Shown piece by piece: positions 7,936 to 17,842 of a stretch of 64,000 nt of DNA; within the stretch, counting starts at the first letter, position 1; each line of letters starts with the position of its first letter. The notes beneath the pieces are model-generated. The model made no database searches and had not been told where the DNA came from. It was given only the letters and a program-made list of their open reading frames with translations. Source of the stretch: Trebonia sp963785645 (GTDB lineage: Bacteria > Actinomycetota > Actinomycetes > Streptosporangiales > Streptosporangiaceae). Where the stretch lies: positions 496,001 to 560,000 of the forward strand of contig CAWAWG010000006.1 in assembly GCA_963785645.1 (NCBI GenBank), written 5' to 3'. A program made the position numbers and the translations under genes.

Positions 7936-8939
7936 GAGAAGTGCCCTGCTTGCGCGAGTTCCAGTGCGTACTCGGGCCAGAACTGGCCTGCGGCGGGTCC
8001 CCCGTTGCACGGGCCGTCGCTGACGCCCGGATCCTTGATCCAGAGGAACGCGCTGATGCCCTGGCGTCCCGGGTCCAGGGTCGGGGCTGGTCCCGGTGCC
8101 CGGCCGGGCGGATTGCACCACTGCGGGGAATCGGGGCCGGTATAGGGGCCGTTGCCGTTCCGGCTGGTGTCGATCACCGCCTGCGTGTTGCCGCCGACGG
8201 CGCGTTCAATTTGCTGGCTCCACGCGACGACGCTGTTTGTCCACTGGAAGTTGGACACATTCGCGGAGAACCCGCGGCCGTACTGGATGCCGGCGTCCTT
8301 GAGCGGGCCGACGAGCTTTGCCGGGTCAGAGAACATCCCCGGATTGCCGGCGTCCAGGTAGACCTGGGCACGCGGCAAGCGGCCGAGTCGGCTCATCGCG
8401 TAGCGCAGCAGGTTGTAGCGGTCGGCAGCCTCGGCCGCAGTCAGGCAGCCGCTGACGATGTCCGGCAGGGCATCGGGCTCCACGATCACGATGTCGTTGC
8501 CGCTGCCGATCGCCGCCGCTAGCTCGTCGACCCAGGCCATGTAGGCGGCGCCCGCGCCCGCGAAGGCAGAGAACGTCCCGCAGGCATCACGGTGCGGGAT
8601 GTCGTAGGCCACGATGACCGCGACCTCGCCGACCTTCGCGGCCGCTTGGGTCACCTGCTTAACCTGCTGCATCTCATTGGCCTGGCCCGCGGCCCAGAAG
8701 GCGGCGGGTGTCTCGGCCAGCGCCTGTAGCTCGGCTGCCTCGGCTGGCTGGTGTTCGGCTTTGAGCTGCCTGACCCCGGAAGACAGTGGGTTGCCGGGGT
8801 CCATGTAGAGCCGGGTAACGGCGCTGGCCGACTGGGTCGGGGTGGACCCGCAGGCGGCAAGCAGGAGCGCCGCTGTGCTCGCGACCAGGGCCGCGAGCAC
8901 AGCGGAGCGGCGGCGCGGCGGGGCCGGGGATGCCGTCAC
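7932..8939 (-). CDS. GH6 family endoglucanase, predicted lipoprotein
   Basis: Glycoside hydrolase family 6 enzymes cut beta-1,4-glucans with inversion. The 335-residue protein has a lipoprotein signal (ALLLAAC at about residues 24-30), so it is probably anchored outside the membrane. GH6 motifs are present: IVAYDIPHRDACG containing the first catalytic-site Asp, VIVEPDALP with the proton-donor Asp, YLDAGNPGMF, and VIDTSRNGNGP. The usual RDCG reads RDACG, a one-residue insertion in the active-site loop. The GTG start overlaps the glxA stop (GTGA), and the stop overlaps the membrane protein start. In Streptomyces a GH6 enzyme (CslZ) accompanies CslA and GlxA and is thought to trim or release the tip glucan. 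Confidence 0.88.
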   Translation of the reverse strand: MTASPAPPRRRSAVLAALVASTAALLLAACGSTPTQSASAVTRLYMDPGNPLSSGVRQLKAEHQPAEAAELQALAETPAAFWAAGQANEMQQVKQVTQAAAKVGEVAVIVAYDIPHRDACGTFSAFAGAGAAYMAWVDELAAAIGSGNDIVIVEPDALPDIVSGCLTAAEAADRYNLLRYAMSRLGRLPRAQVYLDAGNPGMFSDPAKLVGPLKDAGIQYGRGFSANVSNFQWTNSVVAWSQQIERAVGGNTQAVIDTSRNGNGPYTGPDSPQWCNPPGRAPGPAPTLDPGRQGISAFLWIKDPGVSDGPCNGGPAAGQFWPEYALELAQAGHFS

Positions 8940-10904
8940 GGAACGCGGACCCAGGACGCGGTTGAGGGAAACCCCTTGGCGTTGACCGCGAAGAGCATGT
9001 AGTAGCTGGGCGGGACGATGTTGTCATTCGACGGAATAGTTACCTTGAGGTAGTCGCTGCCTACCCTGGTAAAGCTGATGCCTATCGAGCGGGCGTTGAC
9101 ATCGGTCACGTGGGTGGCGTTATCGGGCCGCATCAGCCGGAGGTACTTGATGTCCGCCGCTTGGGTCACCTTGATGAGGTAGCTGTGCCCGAGGGCCATC
9201 ACCGTGGGAACCGAAGTGATGCTCGGGCGCGTTCCCTGGAACATGTACGGCGGGTAGTAGACGTCGATCTCCTGGTTGAAGGTCTGCGGTTCGGTGTCCT
9301 GCGCGTTGCCGAACAGCGGATTCCCGCCCAGCGTCATGACCGAGCCGTTGGGCAGGAGCAGCCCTTCTGAGTGGTAGTCCCGGCCGGTAATCGAGTTGGC
9401 CGCCCAGGAGAACGAATTGGTGACGACGCTGTAGATCCGGGTGTCCCGGTTGTCGCTGCCGTGCATGCCGCGGTAGTACTGCGACCCGCCGGTCACAAGT
9501 ACCTGGTCGGTGGGCAGTAGCACGGTGATGGGATAGCGCGTCGGCTCGGCCAGGTTCGGTCCCTGGACCCACTTCGGGTCGGCCGAGTCCATGTCGATCA
9601 GCGCCGTCCGGGCGGTCGATGACTGTGACTGCCCGACGCCACCGCCGCCGAGTACCATGATCTCGCCCTTCTGGGCCGGGGGCAACAAGACGGAGGCGCT
9701 GGTCTCGAGGTCTCCCGGATCCGGGAATCCCAGGGACCGGGGTGAAGGTATTGCTCTTCACGTTCCAGAACCCGGGCGTGCGCCAGGCTGCGTTGGACGG
9801 CCCGAACCCGGTGTTGGAGCCGGTGAAGAACAATTCTCCGTTCGCTGTGAGGAACGTCGCCGGGTAGGTCGGGAACCCATGGACGGGACCCGGCGTCCAC
9901 TGGCCGGTCGAGGGGTTGAACATCTCGCTGTTCGTCGTGAGCTGGCCCTGATCGTTGAGCCCGGACATGGCCATTACCATGCCGTTGCCCATTTCGGCCA
10001 GCGTCGGGTACCAACGGGCGTAGTTCATCGAGTTGACCTTCTGGAACTTCGAGGTCTTGACGTTGAAGATGTACGCGTCCTTGGTGCCGAAGAAGTTCTG
10101 CTTCTGCATGGTCATCGGCGTGCCAATGCCGTAAAGCAGCGAGCTAGCCCCGATCAGGCCCTGCACCCTATACTGCTCCGGCTTCGAGATGACCGACGCT
10201 TTGCCTTTGCTAGTCGCGTCGACCCAGATGTTCTGCTCGGCGGACACGATGACCTGCTTCCCGTTCGCGCCCGCCTTCTTGGTCGCGGCCGGGACCGTCA
10301 CTGCGAACGCGGTAGCGAACTTCTCTCCGTTAGGAGCGACGAAGATCGTCCCCTTTGACAGAGTTTCTGGCTGGTCTGGGTCGTTGTTCACCACGGTGAT
10401 GCTTCCGGCGGCGTAGACCGGGTTGAGGTTCTCGTAGCGCAGGGTGCCCCCAGCGATGAGGATGTTACCGTCAGGCAACTCAATGTGGCCGGAGCAGAAC
10501 ACATCCGTCGGGGTGTAAATGAGCTGCATTTTCATGGACGTGGGGTTGAACAGCAGGGTCTTGAACGTACCGGCGTTGAAAGCATCCTGGTCGTTGCCTG
10601 ATCCCGCCATGACTAGGACGTCGCCGTTATAGAGCACGGTGGAGTGGACGGCGTTGATTCGGTACTGGGACGGGATGTTCAGCTTGACCCACAGCCCGTA
10701 CTTCGCCTCGTAAGCGGGCCTGGTGACCTGGTAGTTGTGATACCAGTTGCCCACCAAAGCACCCACGGTGGGCACGTTCGCGCCGACGATGCCACCAACC
10801 GCTAGTACCCCCAGCAGCGTCCCGAGCAAGCGGCGTGTACGTCTGCGGCGTGGAGGCGGGCCGGGCGGGGTGGTCTTATCCGGCCTGATGACTGGGGAAG
10901 CCAT
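8936..10904 (-). CDS. glxA: GlxA-like radical copper oxidase (galactose oxidase family), one frameshift
   Basis: Galactose-oxidase-like enzymes with a Cys-Tyr cross-linked radical and copper. GlxA acts outside the membrane with CslA in hyphal-tip glucan deposition. The ATG at 10904 has GAGGAG eight bases upstream, and an N-terminal membrane anchor lies at residues 26-50. Active-site motifs are FCSGH (cross-link Cys), ARWYPT (cross-link Tyr), GRDYHS (axial Tyr and copper His) and NATHVTDVN (second His). The frame breaks near 9725, between GIP and DPGDLETSASVLLPP; removing one base restores a continuous protein of 655 residues, the normal family length. The end overlaps the GH6 start. The break looks like an indel error rather than decay. 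Confidence 0.85.
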
Positions 10905-10932
10905 GCGAAGAACTCCTCGGTCTTGGCGGCGC

Positions 10933-12868
10933 TCAGGCCGGGCTGTCGGCTGACTGGGGCTGGGGCACTGGCTGCTGCGATGGGTCCGGGACCGACTGCG
11001 GCTTCCGCGGCTTGGCGTGAGCTCGGTCGAAGAGCCAGAGGGCGACGGGGGCAAGGCAGACGGTCAGGATGACGAAGGTCCAGCCGATCATCATGGGGAA
11101 GGGCCGATGCCGGGTGAAGGCGACGGCGAGGATGGCGACAGGCACCACAGCCCACATCAGCGAGTAGCGGAAGGTAAGCAGCCGGTCCGCGCTTGCCGTC
11201 GAACCCTTGGCCGTCACGTTGAACGTCAACTTGTGGCGGAACACGACCTTGAGCAGACTGCGGGCATAGATCGGCGCGGTGAGCGCGGAGATAAGCATCC
11301 CGGAGAGGCCGGACGAGCCCATAGGCTCGTGCGGGCTGACGTTATGCCGCCGCATGAACCGGTACAGCAGGAACTGCATGGCAGCGATGTCAACGTAGTA
11401 GGTCAGCCACCAGCCCTCGTCTGTTCGCAGGCTGCTTACCCCGAAGGCTAGGTAGCAAGCACTGATCGTGATGCCGAGCAGCCAGCCGATCGCGACTGAC
11501 GGATAGTAGGTCAGCATCAGGAAGTAATGGAGCATGGGCCCGGGTCTGAGCTTGTAGCCCACCCTCCAGACCTGGCGCAGGATGGCGTCGAACGTCCCCG
11601 CCGACCAGCGGGTCTGCTGCCCGAAGAATTCCGTCCAGGAAGCCGGACCCTCGCCGACCGAGACAAGATCCGGAGTATAGACCGACCGCCACTTCCTCCC
11701 GGTAGCTGGATTCCTCGACGCGTGAATCTTCAGGCTCGTCGCCATGTCTTCAGTGACGGAGTCGACGTACCCCTGTTTAATGGCGCTGGTCCGCACGGCC
11801 ACGTTAGTGCCGACGAGCATCGCGCACCCGCGGCGGTTGCCCGCCCGCTGGATAATGCTGTGGAACAGGTACTGGGCTGACTCAGCCCAACGGGTGACCC
11901 GGTCTTGCTGGTTCCCGTAAAACTGCGGGCCGACCACGAAGGCCACATCCGGGTCGCGGAAATACCCCAGCAGGCGTTCGGCCATGATCGGGAGCGGCAC
12001 GTGGTCGGGATCGACGAACATCACGATGTCGTATTCGCCGCCGTGTTCCCAGAGCCAGCGGTTGTGGTTCCCGTGCTTGGTCTTGGCCGCGAAGGTCCCC
12101 GAGGCGAATTCCAGGTACCCCCGTCCCTTACGCGTGAAATGGCGGACCCCGAGCCGCTGACACATGGCCTTGACCTCGTCCGAGTCCCCCTCGTCAAGCA
12201 GCCAGACGTCTAGCTGACCGCCGTAGACGATGACGGTGGCCGCCTTGAGGGTCCGCTCCGCCATCTCGACCGGTTCCTTGCCGGGGACAATCGTGGTGAG
12301 GAAAGCAACGCGAAGCCCGGCTATCCGGTTCCACCGGAATTGGATCACGGGCCACCAGGCAGGCCCGCGACACCGTGAGCACGTTGGCCAGCAGGAACAG
12401 CTGCATGATGATAGACCCGGCTGCCATACTCGCCAGGAGTAGCAGGTAGGCGTCGGTCTCGACCGCTCGCAGGCTTACCTGCCAGAGCCAGCCGCCGAGG
12501 TCTGGATACTGCGACTGGAAGACGAGCCAGTACATGAAGCGGACGTCCAGCGCCACCAGCACCAGGGCGATGAGCCTGGTCGTCAGCCACTCGCGCCAGC
12601 TGTGGCTGATGCCGCGGTACTTAACCCGGTAGGGCTTGCCCGGATCAGGCCGGGTGAGCGGGCCCGCGAGGCAGGCGAACTGTTCGTAGTCGTAACCCGA
12701 CTCGGCCAGACCTTCGTCGATAGGGGCGCGCGTACCGCCGACGGTCATGAACTTCACGACCGGGCCGGGATGCGCCGCATCCTGGGGGACGGATTCCGGG
12801 TCCTCGGTTTGCTGTGAATCACCTTCCCCGGAACGGAGTCTGGCCGGGAATCTATAGAGGGCCGTCAT
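10933..12868 (-). CDS. cslA: CslA-like cellulose synthase-like glycosyltransferase (GT2), one frameshift
   Basis: Membrane-embedded processive GT2 synthase expected to make a beta-glucan at growing tips. The start at 12868 opens a 220-codon frame with N-terminal membrane segments (ALVLVALDVRFMYWLVF and the following pair). A one-base excess near 12333 breaks it after ARDPIPVEP, and the protein resumes with AGLRVAFLTTIVPGKEP. Corrected length is 644 residues. The catalytic motifs are LLDEGD, VDPDHVP, TEDMA and QQTRW (QxxRW), followed by about five C-terminal membrane helices. It is the first gene of the unit with glxA 28 bases downstream. Synteny with the Streptomyces cslA-glxA-cslZ locus supports the assignment. 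Confidence 0.87.
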
Positions 12869-13856
12869 GCTTTCTCGCTATCTGGTGGGGAACTTGTGTG
12901 CTGCGAGACGAAATTCACCAGGGCAGCGTCGAGTTAAGCGGTCGTACAAACGGAGGCGCGGCCTGAAATAGCTGACCGTCCAGTAATCGGGCAGCATCGC
13001 CTGAACTCGTGTCCGGGCGCGAATTTTTCGCAGGCTTACGCCGAGCGCTCCGCGCTAGTACTGCGCCTGCTGAATGCCGTGATCAGATCCCTGTAACGCG
13101 GCGATGCGTACGGATGAAATCACCTCGGCACACAGGCGAGTGCAGGCGATGAAGAGGGATAACGCGGCCTCGACATGGAGGCCGGAATCTAAGTGACCGG
13201 CAAACGCGTCATCGCAAGCCTTCCCGCCCCACTCAAAGGCTGCTCGTTCTCGTATACTGCTGGACTCCACCGTGACGGGTACCGACGCTGGCGGCACGGT
13301 CCCTGGCCAGGGCGAATTCGGGTTACATGCTATAGACGCCCCAAGATAGTCCCAAGTTTACCGTAAGAGCCGAAATCTACTATCACATCCTGCTAATTAT
13401 TGCCTAGTCACGGTATTCCGCTGTGGCCGCAGTCTGTCTTTTGTTACGACCGCGTTAACGGCGAGCTGCCGACGGGTACTCGCCGACCTCGAAACCACCA
13501 GAACCCGTCATGACGCTATTCGAAAATTACAAAAGATTACTTTTTGGAATTCGAGGTGAGCGGCAGGCATGACCGATAGGTCAATCACTGTGAAGTTATT
13601 GGTGTCCCAATCCGGTGGTCGTGCGGCAGCTCGGAGCGGCCCTCGAGCCTGGCTCCTTGCACTGACTCGCGGTCGGCGGGTCAGTGCGGCCGCGGCAAGG
13701 AAGCAGTCGGGGGTCAAACACGAGCGTCAAGCTGTCGGCACGGAGCAGCCGACACGAGGCGCCGTTTCGTTCCTTGCTGGGATGACGGCACTGCGGCTAG
13801 ATCGACACCGTGACCTTCGGTTCGTCGATCAGCGCGTTGATCTGCCGACCAGCCAA
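12869..13856. other. Intergenic region, about 1 kb, no confident gene
   Basis: This stretch should hold the promoter of the cslA operon at its left end. A minus-strand frame of 80 codons at 13055-13297 and a plus-strand one at 13569-13922 exist, but neither has a good ribosome binding site or a recognisable motif. Part of it (13320-13560) is AT-rich. I see no repeat or RNA gene. Confidence 0.4.
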
Positions 13857-14372
13857 TTACTCAGATGCTGCGGAAGTATGGCGTTCCATGTGGATGCGGA
13901 GCATGAGGGCGGGGAAGACTGACTTGTCGGTTCGCTCAGCGGTTTCGGTGGCCTCCCAGATTTGGTCGAGGTACTCCCACCACTGCTTGCCCTCGGGGGT
14001 GAAGACCAAGAGCAGATTGGCGGTGATCAGGAGAGGGTAGATACCGGCGGCTTCGGTGCCGAGTACCTGGTCGAGGCTTTCGGTGCCGAATACGGTGCGC
14101 GAGAGATAGGCATGGATGTCTGGTTCGCCGATGTCGTAGTTCGTGATCGCCTTGTCGGCGTTGCGTGCGATGGCGCGCAGGTCGGGGTCGGTTGGCCAGC
14201 GTTCGCAGACGTCGACAGTGATGTAGGCGCAGATCTGTAGGCACAGAGCGAGGGCCTGCCGGAAGATGTCGTCGCCTTCGGCGTGGATAAGCGCGGCAAG
14301 ATCCTGGAGTTCACCGCGGATGGCGTGGCCAAGCATTTTCCGGGTCGGGCGCTCGATCTTGGGATCTATCAC
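13857..14372 (-). CDS. Hypothetical helical protein, 171 aa
   Basis: I do not recognise the family. The predicted protein is mostly alpha-helical, acidic and soluble, with a central ALCLQICAYITVDVCERWP helix and a hydrophobic GIYPLLITANLLLVF segment that could be a membrane helix or a buried core helix. The GTG at 14372 makes it overlap the upstream coiled-coil gene by 62 bases; an ATG at 14336 would reduce this to 26. The two genes are co-oriented and overlapping, so they are probably translated together and work together. The neighbourhood (DUF397 fragment, transposase debris) marks an accessory region. Confidence 0.6.
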   Translation of the reverse strand: MIDPKIERPTRKMLGHAIRGELQDLAALIHAEGDDIFRQALALCLQICAYITVDVCERWPTDPDLRAIARNADKAITNYDIGEPDIHAYLSRTVFGTESLDQVLGTEAAGIYPLLITANLLLVFTPEGKQWWEYLDQIWEATETAERTDKSVFPALMLRIHMERHTSAASE

Positions 14373-15075
14373 CGTGTTTGTCCTTCCTGATGGCGCGCAG
14401 CCAGGCTATTCCTGTGGAGCCCATTCCGAGGATCGCTGCGCTGCTGTTGACGAGGTGGGGAGGCACCCAGCCCATGTACTCTGCTCCGAGCGCGACCGCG
14501 CTGGTACCCGTGGCGGCCAGGAACCCGATGGCTTCGTTGGACGGGGACCGGCGACGGTCTTCTGGAGGGCTCCCGAGCTCGCGCTGCTTCTCGGGGGATC
14601 TCGACCGGAGTGCGATCCCGGGTGCTTCGTGTTCCAGCGCTGTTGGCGGGTCAGCGTCTGGTCGCCTTTCCACCGAATCCAAGCGGTCGTCCTGCTGAAC
14701 GTCGTTCCAGCGGAGAGTCGCGATCTCGCTGTCGCGTCTCGCGTCGGCCTGGTCGCGTCGGGCGTCCTTAGCGGCGAGACCCGCTACCTGCTTCTTTAGA
14801 TCCGCGAAGTCTGACTGGAGAGCCGCGTTCTGCTCTCGCAGTTCTGCGTTATCGCGGCGCAGCCTGGTGTTCTCCGCGCCCTGCTCGGCCAGGTCCCGTT
14901 TGAGCAACTCGACCCAGGCGCGGAGTCGGTTCGTCTCGTTCCTAAGCGGCTCAGGTGGGAAGTGGCTAAGAGAGTCCCGTGCGGACGAGTGCGTGCCAGT
15001 CTCGCGAGTGGACCTTCTGGTGTCCTCCGCGTACTCGCCGTTGTCGTGGCCTGTCCGGTGGCCCAACTCGTCCAT
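14311..15075 (-). CDS. Coiled-coil protein with C-terminal hydrophobic segment, 254 aa
   Basis: I do not recognise the family. Residues about 45-125 are a strong coiled coil (heptads in NETNRLRAWVELLKRDLAEQ and the following LRRDNAELREQNAALQ), with a degenerate repeat AKDARRDQADARRDSE. A charged, Pro-rich linker follows, and then a hydrophobic stretch from about 182 to 225 (IGFLAATGTSAVALG ... AAILGMGSTGIAWLRAI) that could form a hairpin in the membrane. The tail is basic. The first 40 residues look unstructured, so the true start may be a later ATG. It overlaps the 171-residue gene downstream, suggesting a two-gene module of unknown role. Confidence 0.55.
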   Translation of the reverse strand: MDELGHRTGHDNGEYAEDTRRSTRETGTHSSARDSLSHFPPEPLRNETNRLRAWVELLKRDLAEQGAENTRLRRDNAELREQNAALQSDFADLKKQVAGLAAKDARRDQADARRDSEIATLRWNDVQQDDRLDSVERRPDADPPTALEHEAPGIALRSRSPEKQRELGSPPEDRRRSPSNEAIGFLAATGTSAVALGAEYMGWVPPHLVNSSAAILGMGSTGIAWLRAIRKDKHGDRSQDRAPDPENAWPRHPR

Positions 15076-15166
15076 CGATCGCCCAATGTCGCATATATGC
15101 CCCTATTGCTATTACGGGCAGGTATGCGAGCTGGTTCGAAGGGGGATGCGACGCGTATGTTGGCCA

Positions 15167-15310
15167 CCTCAAGGACGATGTGAACTCTTCCCACGCCCTT
15201 GCGCTGAAGACAAGCGCGATGCCGCCGCGGTTGGTGATGTCGCGGACGGTTATGCGGGTGTCGGTGGTGGCCACCTCTACGCACTCTGGAGTTCCCCGTT
15301 CTGCTGCGGC
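15167..15310 (-). pseudogene. DUF397 fragment
   Basis: Minus-strand translation gives ECVEVATTDTRITVRD followed by RGGIALVFSARAWEEFTSSL, the signature core of DUF397 proteins, which in actinomycetes are small partners of XRE-family regulators. The N-terminal WRKSS part is missing, and after FTSSL the frame runs on into unrelated sequence instead of ending. No start codon with a ribosome binding site is present. It abuts the 5' end of the plus-strand gene at 15349, so a recombination junction probably lies here. Confidence 0.5.
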
Positions 15311-15348
15311 TGATCGACGAGCGGTCGATCGCCTTCCGCGCCGCGGTC

Positions 15349-16071
15349 ATGTCCGCGCCCGGTCTTGAGCTGAAGGTGCCGACCTGCCCCGAGTGGACGC
15401 TGCTGGATCTGGCGCAGCACCTGGGCGGGGTGCACCGCAAGTGGGCCGCCGTCGTCAGCGCCGGCCCGGGCACCGTTCCCCCGGCCGAGTCCGCGCCGGA
15501 AGGCGCCGGGACCGCGCCCGGGGAGCGTGAGGCCCTGCTGGCCTGGTCGGCCGCATCGACGCAGCTGCTCCTGGACGCGCTGCGCGAAGCCGGCCCGGAT
15601 CGCGGCTGCTGGACGTGGTGGGGCCCGTCGCAGTCGCCGCAGACCTCCGGCGCCGTCGCCCGGCACCAGCTCCAGGAGATCACGGTGCACACCTACGACG
15701 CCGAGATCACGCTGGGCACCCCGCTGCCGCTGCCGGACAAGGCGGCACTCGACGGCGTCGAGGAGTTCCTGTCCACCTGCTGCGCATGGACGGCCCCCTG
15801 GCCGCACGAGGCCGCTGCCGTCGACTTCCATGCCGCCGAGGGCCGCTCCTGGCGTCTGACCCTCTCCGCCGACGGCGCCCGCGCCGCCCGCCTGCCCGCG
15901 CCCGGCCCAGTGCCCGCCGCCGAGAGTCCGAACGCGGGCTTTGCCTCTGCCCGAGGCACCGCCGCTGAACTGGTCCTCGTCTTCTACGACCGTATCCCGA
16001 TCGACTCCTTGCAGCTTGAAGGCGACCTGCGCCTGTTCGACCAACTCCGCGAATGGGACCCGGACGAGTAG
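15349..16071 (+). CDS. Maleylpyruvate isomerase family mycothiol-dependent enzyme, 5' end uncertain
   Basis: Members share the DinB-like mycothiol-dependent maleylpyruvate isomerase N-terminal domain. The 240 residues from ATG 15349 contain the typical PTCPEWTLLDLAQHLGGVHR with its His, a Trp-rich WTWWGPSQSP segment, RHQLQEITVHTYD, and a C-terminal MDMPI-type domain ending in EWDPDE. The frame upstream of 15349 is open and reads LLRLIDERSIAFRAAV, which looks like the genuine family N-terminus, but no ATG or GTG precedes it. Either a rare start is used or the 5' end was lost at a junction with the DUF397 fragment. The substrate is unknown. Confidence 0.75.
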   Translation: MSAPGLELKVPTCPEWTLLDLAQHLGGVHRKWAAVVSAGPGTVPPAESAPEGAGTAPGEREALLAWSAASTQLLLDALREAGPDRGCWTWWGPSQSPQTSGAVARHQLQEITVHTYDAEITLGTPLPLPDKAALDGVEEFLSTCCAWTAPWPHEAAAVDFHAAEGRSWRLTLSADGARAARLPAPGPVPAAESPNAGFASARGTAAELVLVFYDRIPIDSLQLEGDLRLFDQLREWDPDE

Positions 16072-16181
16072 GCCGCGACGATACGTCGGCCCCTGATCGA
16101 CACTGCGATCATCGGAAGCGTTACCCGATGCCCCGGCAGAACCCGGCCGACAATCTCCAGGATCACGGCTTCCAGGCGGAT

Positions 16182-16937
16182 CTATCTGATAGCTGCCCAT
16201 CGGCTTGGAAAACGTTCCTGGATGATGAACTTGGCGATGCGTATCCCGTCACGGACAGCGTTCAGGTTGCTCATGCCATGCAGTCGCAGGTATTCATGAC
16301 TCGGGATCTCGTGAACCGCCAACCCGGCCCTGGCGGCGCGGACGTTCATTACGGTCTCAATCTCGAACCCGTCGCAGTCCAGGTTAAGCTTGGAGAGATG
16401 TTTCGCCCAGAAGGCATTATAACCGTAGCACAGGTCCGTATATCGCGTGCCGAAGAATCCGTTGACAAGAGCGCTCAGGAACTTATTCCCTAGGCGCCGG
16501 TAAAACGTGATGTCATCACTGCCACCACCGTTGGTAAATCGGGAACCCTTAGCGAAATCGGCACCGGTAGTCAGCGCGGCGATAAAGCGCGGTATCTCAC
16601 TGCCGTCGGAGGAGCCATCCGCGTCCATCATCACGATAATTTCGCCTTGAGCTACCGCAAATCCCGCTTGGAGAGCACCGCCCTTACCGTATCCGTCCTG
16701 GTGGACGATCTTGACGGCGGGATGAAGCTTCTGCGCAGTGGCCACAGTGTCATCCGTCGAGTGGCCATCGACCAGCACGATCTCGTCAACCCACGACGGG
16801 ATCGTGCCGAATACGTGGGCCAGGTTGCGCGCTTCGTTCCTGGCGGGGATGACGACAGTGACGCTTGGAAGGATCGCGACTCCTATCCCTATGGCTCGGT
16901 AGTCGGCGAACTCGTCCTGCTCGACAACCTCGCTCAA
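16182..16937 (-). CDS. GT2 glycosyltransferase, polyprenyl-phosphate sugar synthase-like
   Basis: A 251-residue soluble GT-A enzyme similar to dolichyl/polyprenyl-phosphate mannose or glucose synthases, which charge a lipid carrier for extracytoplasmic glycosylation. Motifs are TVVIPARNEARNL, DEIVLVDGHSTDDT, the DAD-type metal site in MMDADGSSDG, GSRFTNGGGSDD, and DGFEIETVMN. It starts with TTG at 16937 and has no C-terminal membrane helices. It probably serves the exopolysaccharide region to the right. A decayed copy of its N-terminal part lies at 34068-34205, so the gene or a close paralogue was duplicated at the other border of that region. Confidence 0.85.
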   Translation of the reverse strand: MSEVVEQDEFADYRAIGIGVAILPSVTVVIPARNEARNLAHVFGTIPSWVDEIVLVDGHSTDDTVATAQKLHPAVKIVHQDGYGKGGALQAGFAVAQGEIIVMMDADGSSDGSEIPRFIAALTTGADFAKGSRFTNGGGSDDITFYRRLGNKFLSALVNGFFGTRYTDLCYGYNAFWAKHLSKLNLDCDGFEIETVMNVRAARAGLAVHEIPSHEYLRLHGMSNLNAVRDGIRIAKFIIQERFPSRWAAIR

Positions 16938-17363
16938 TTCGTCCTCCCAAGAGCTAATAATTCCCGCTATAACCGCGCGAATGCCCGTTTAACGGAGCGA
17001 TGGTTGTCACTCGATTTCTCAGTTGCCCCCGCCTCACACGACCGACCGCCATAGAGACAAAAATAGGTATACATCGCCGCGCCACCCAGCGGGTCGATTA
17101 TCAGCAAAAACTCAGGTACCTGAGATGAACCTCTGCGCTTCCCCTAAGGTTCCTCAGCAAACGGTCAGCTACAGCGCGCTACTTCAAGCTGCACCGGAAC
17201 TTGTAAGGATATTTCACCTAAGGCACTGAAGACGACTATCTTTGAGCGGCATGAATTGTGCTTGGATTATTGGAAATAAACCCATAGACCGGGCCATTCC
17301 TCACTCTTGACCGTCGGTGAACTGCTGGTGCTTTCAGATCGGCACGGTGCTCTTGAGGTTCCT

Positions 17364-17568
17364 CCACCACTGCGTGGCGTGCGTGGAAGACCTCCAGCCG
17401 CTGCCGCCACCCCACCTCCGCGTAAACCGGGAGCCAACGCTTGAGCGTCGCGTACGACGCCGACGCGACCCCTCCCATTCAAAGGACCCACAGGCCGACG
17501 AGCTTCCTGGTCGGCTCGATGATCCTGGCCAGTACCAACTGCAAACACACCGCCACCACATCGTCCGC
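17364..17568 (-). pseudogene. Transposase remnant, IS1634-like (IS4 superfamily)
   Basis: Minus-strand translation gives ADDVVAVCLQLVLARIIEPT then RKLVGLWVL, an in-frame TGA, and then ASYATLKRWLPVYAEVGWRQ. This matches the N-terminal half of IS1634-type transposases (..LVLARIIEPTSKLDSL..SYATLKRRLPVYA..WRQRL). The catalytic DDE region is missing and the frame is interrupted, so it is inactive debris. The family call is from memory of the consensus. Confidence 0.6.
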
Positions 17569-17666
17569 GGTACGAGGTCCTGACTCGGGCAGACTCCGAG
17601 ACCGCTGGCCGACCAGGATGCGGGTCATCGGTCCACAAGGAGTGCCCGCATCCCGACGCGCAGTTC

Positions 17667-17842
17667 CGGTTCACCGGTCGATATGGCCAACGGTTCACCG
17701 GCTTCGTTCCCGACGCAAAGAAGGGCCAACTGGCCGACCTCTAACTACGGCACTGGCCTCGGCAGCCGAACCGGATCCGCCGCGCCCAGGAGATCGGCTT
17801 CGGGACATACCGCTGAAGGCATTGCCCAAGGAGCGCAGCCTC
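17667..17842 (+). pseudogene. Transposase remnant, IS1380-like
   Basis: Plus-strand translation gives RFTGFVPDAKKGQLADL, a stop, then LRHWPRQPNRIRRAQEIGFG; after a one-base shift it continues DIPLKALPKERS. This parallels the C-terminal IS1380 block GQLADLELRHRRRARCEDRI followed by KDTGLRNLPL. Stops and the shift show that it is a decayed fragment. Confidence 0.55.

Noticed and set aside
8936..12868. True pseudogenisation of the cslA-glxA locus
   Set aside because: Each gene needs only one base corrected, all catalytic motifs are intact on both sides of each break, and the same kind of break occurs in unrelated likely housekeeping genes of the window.
13055..13297. 80-codon minus-strand frame upstream of cslA
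   Set aside because: No ribosome binding site, no motif and no conserved neighbour; kept only as a remark in the intergenic entry.
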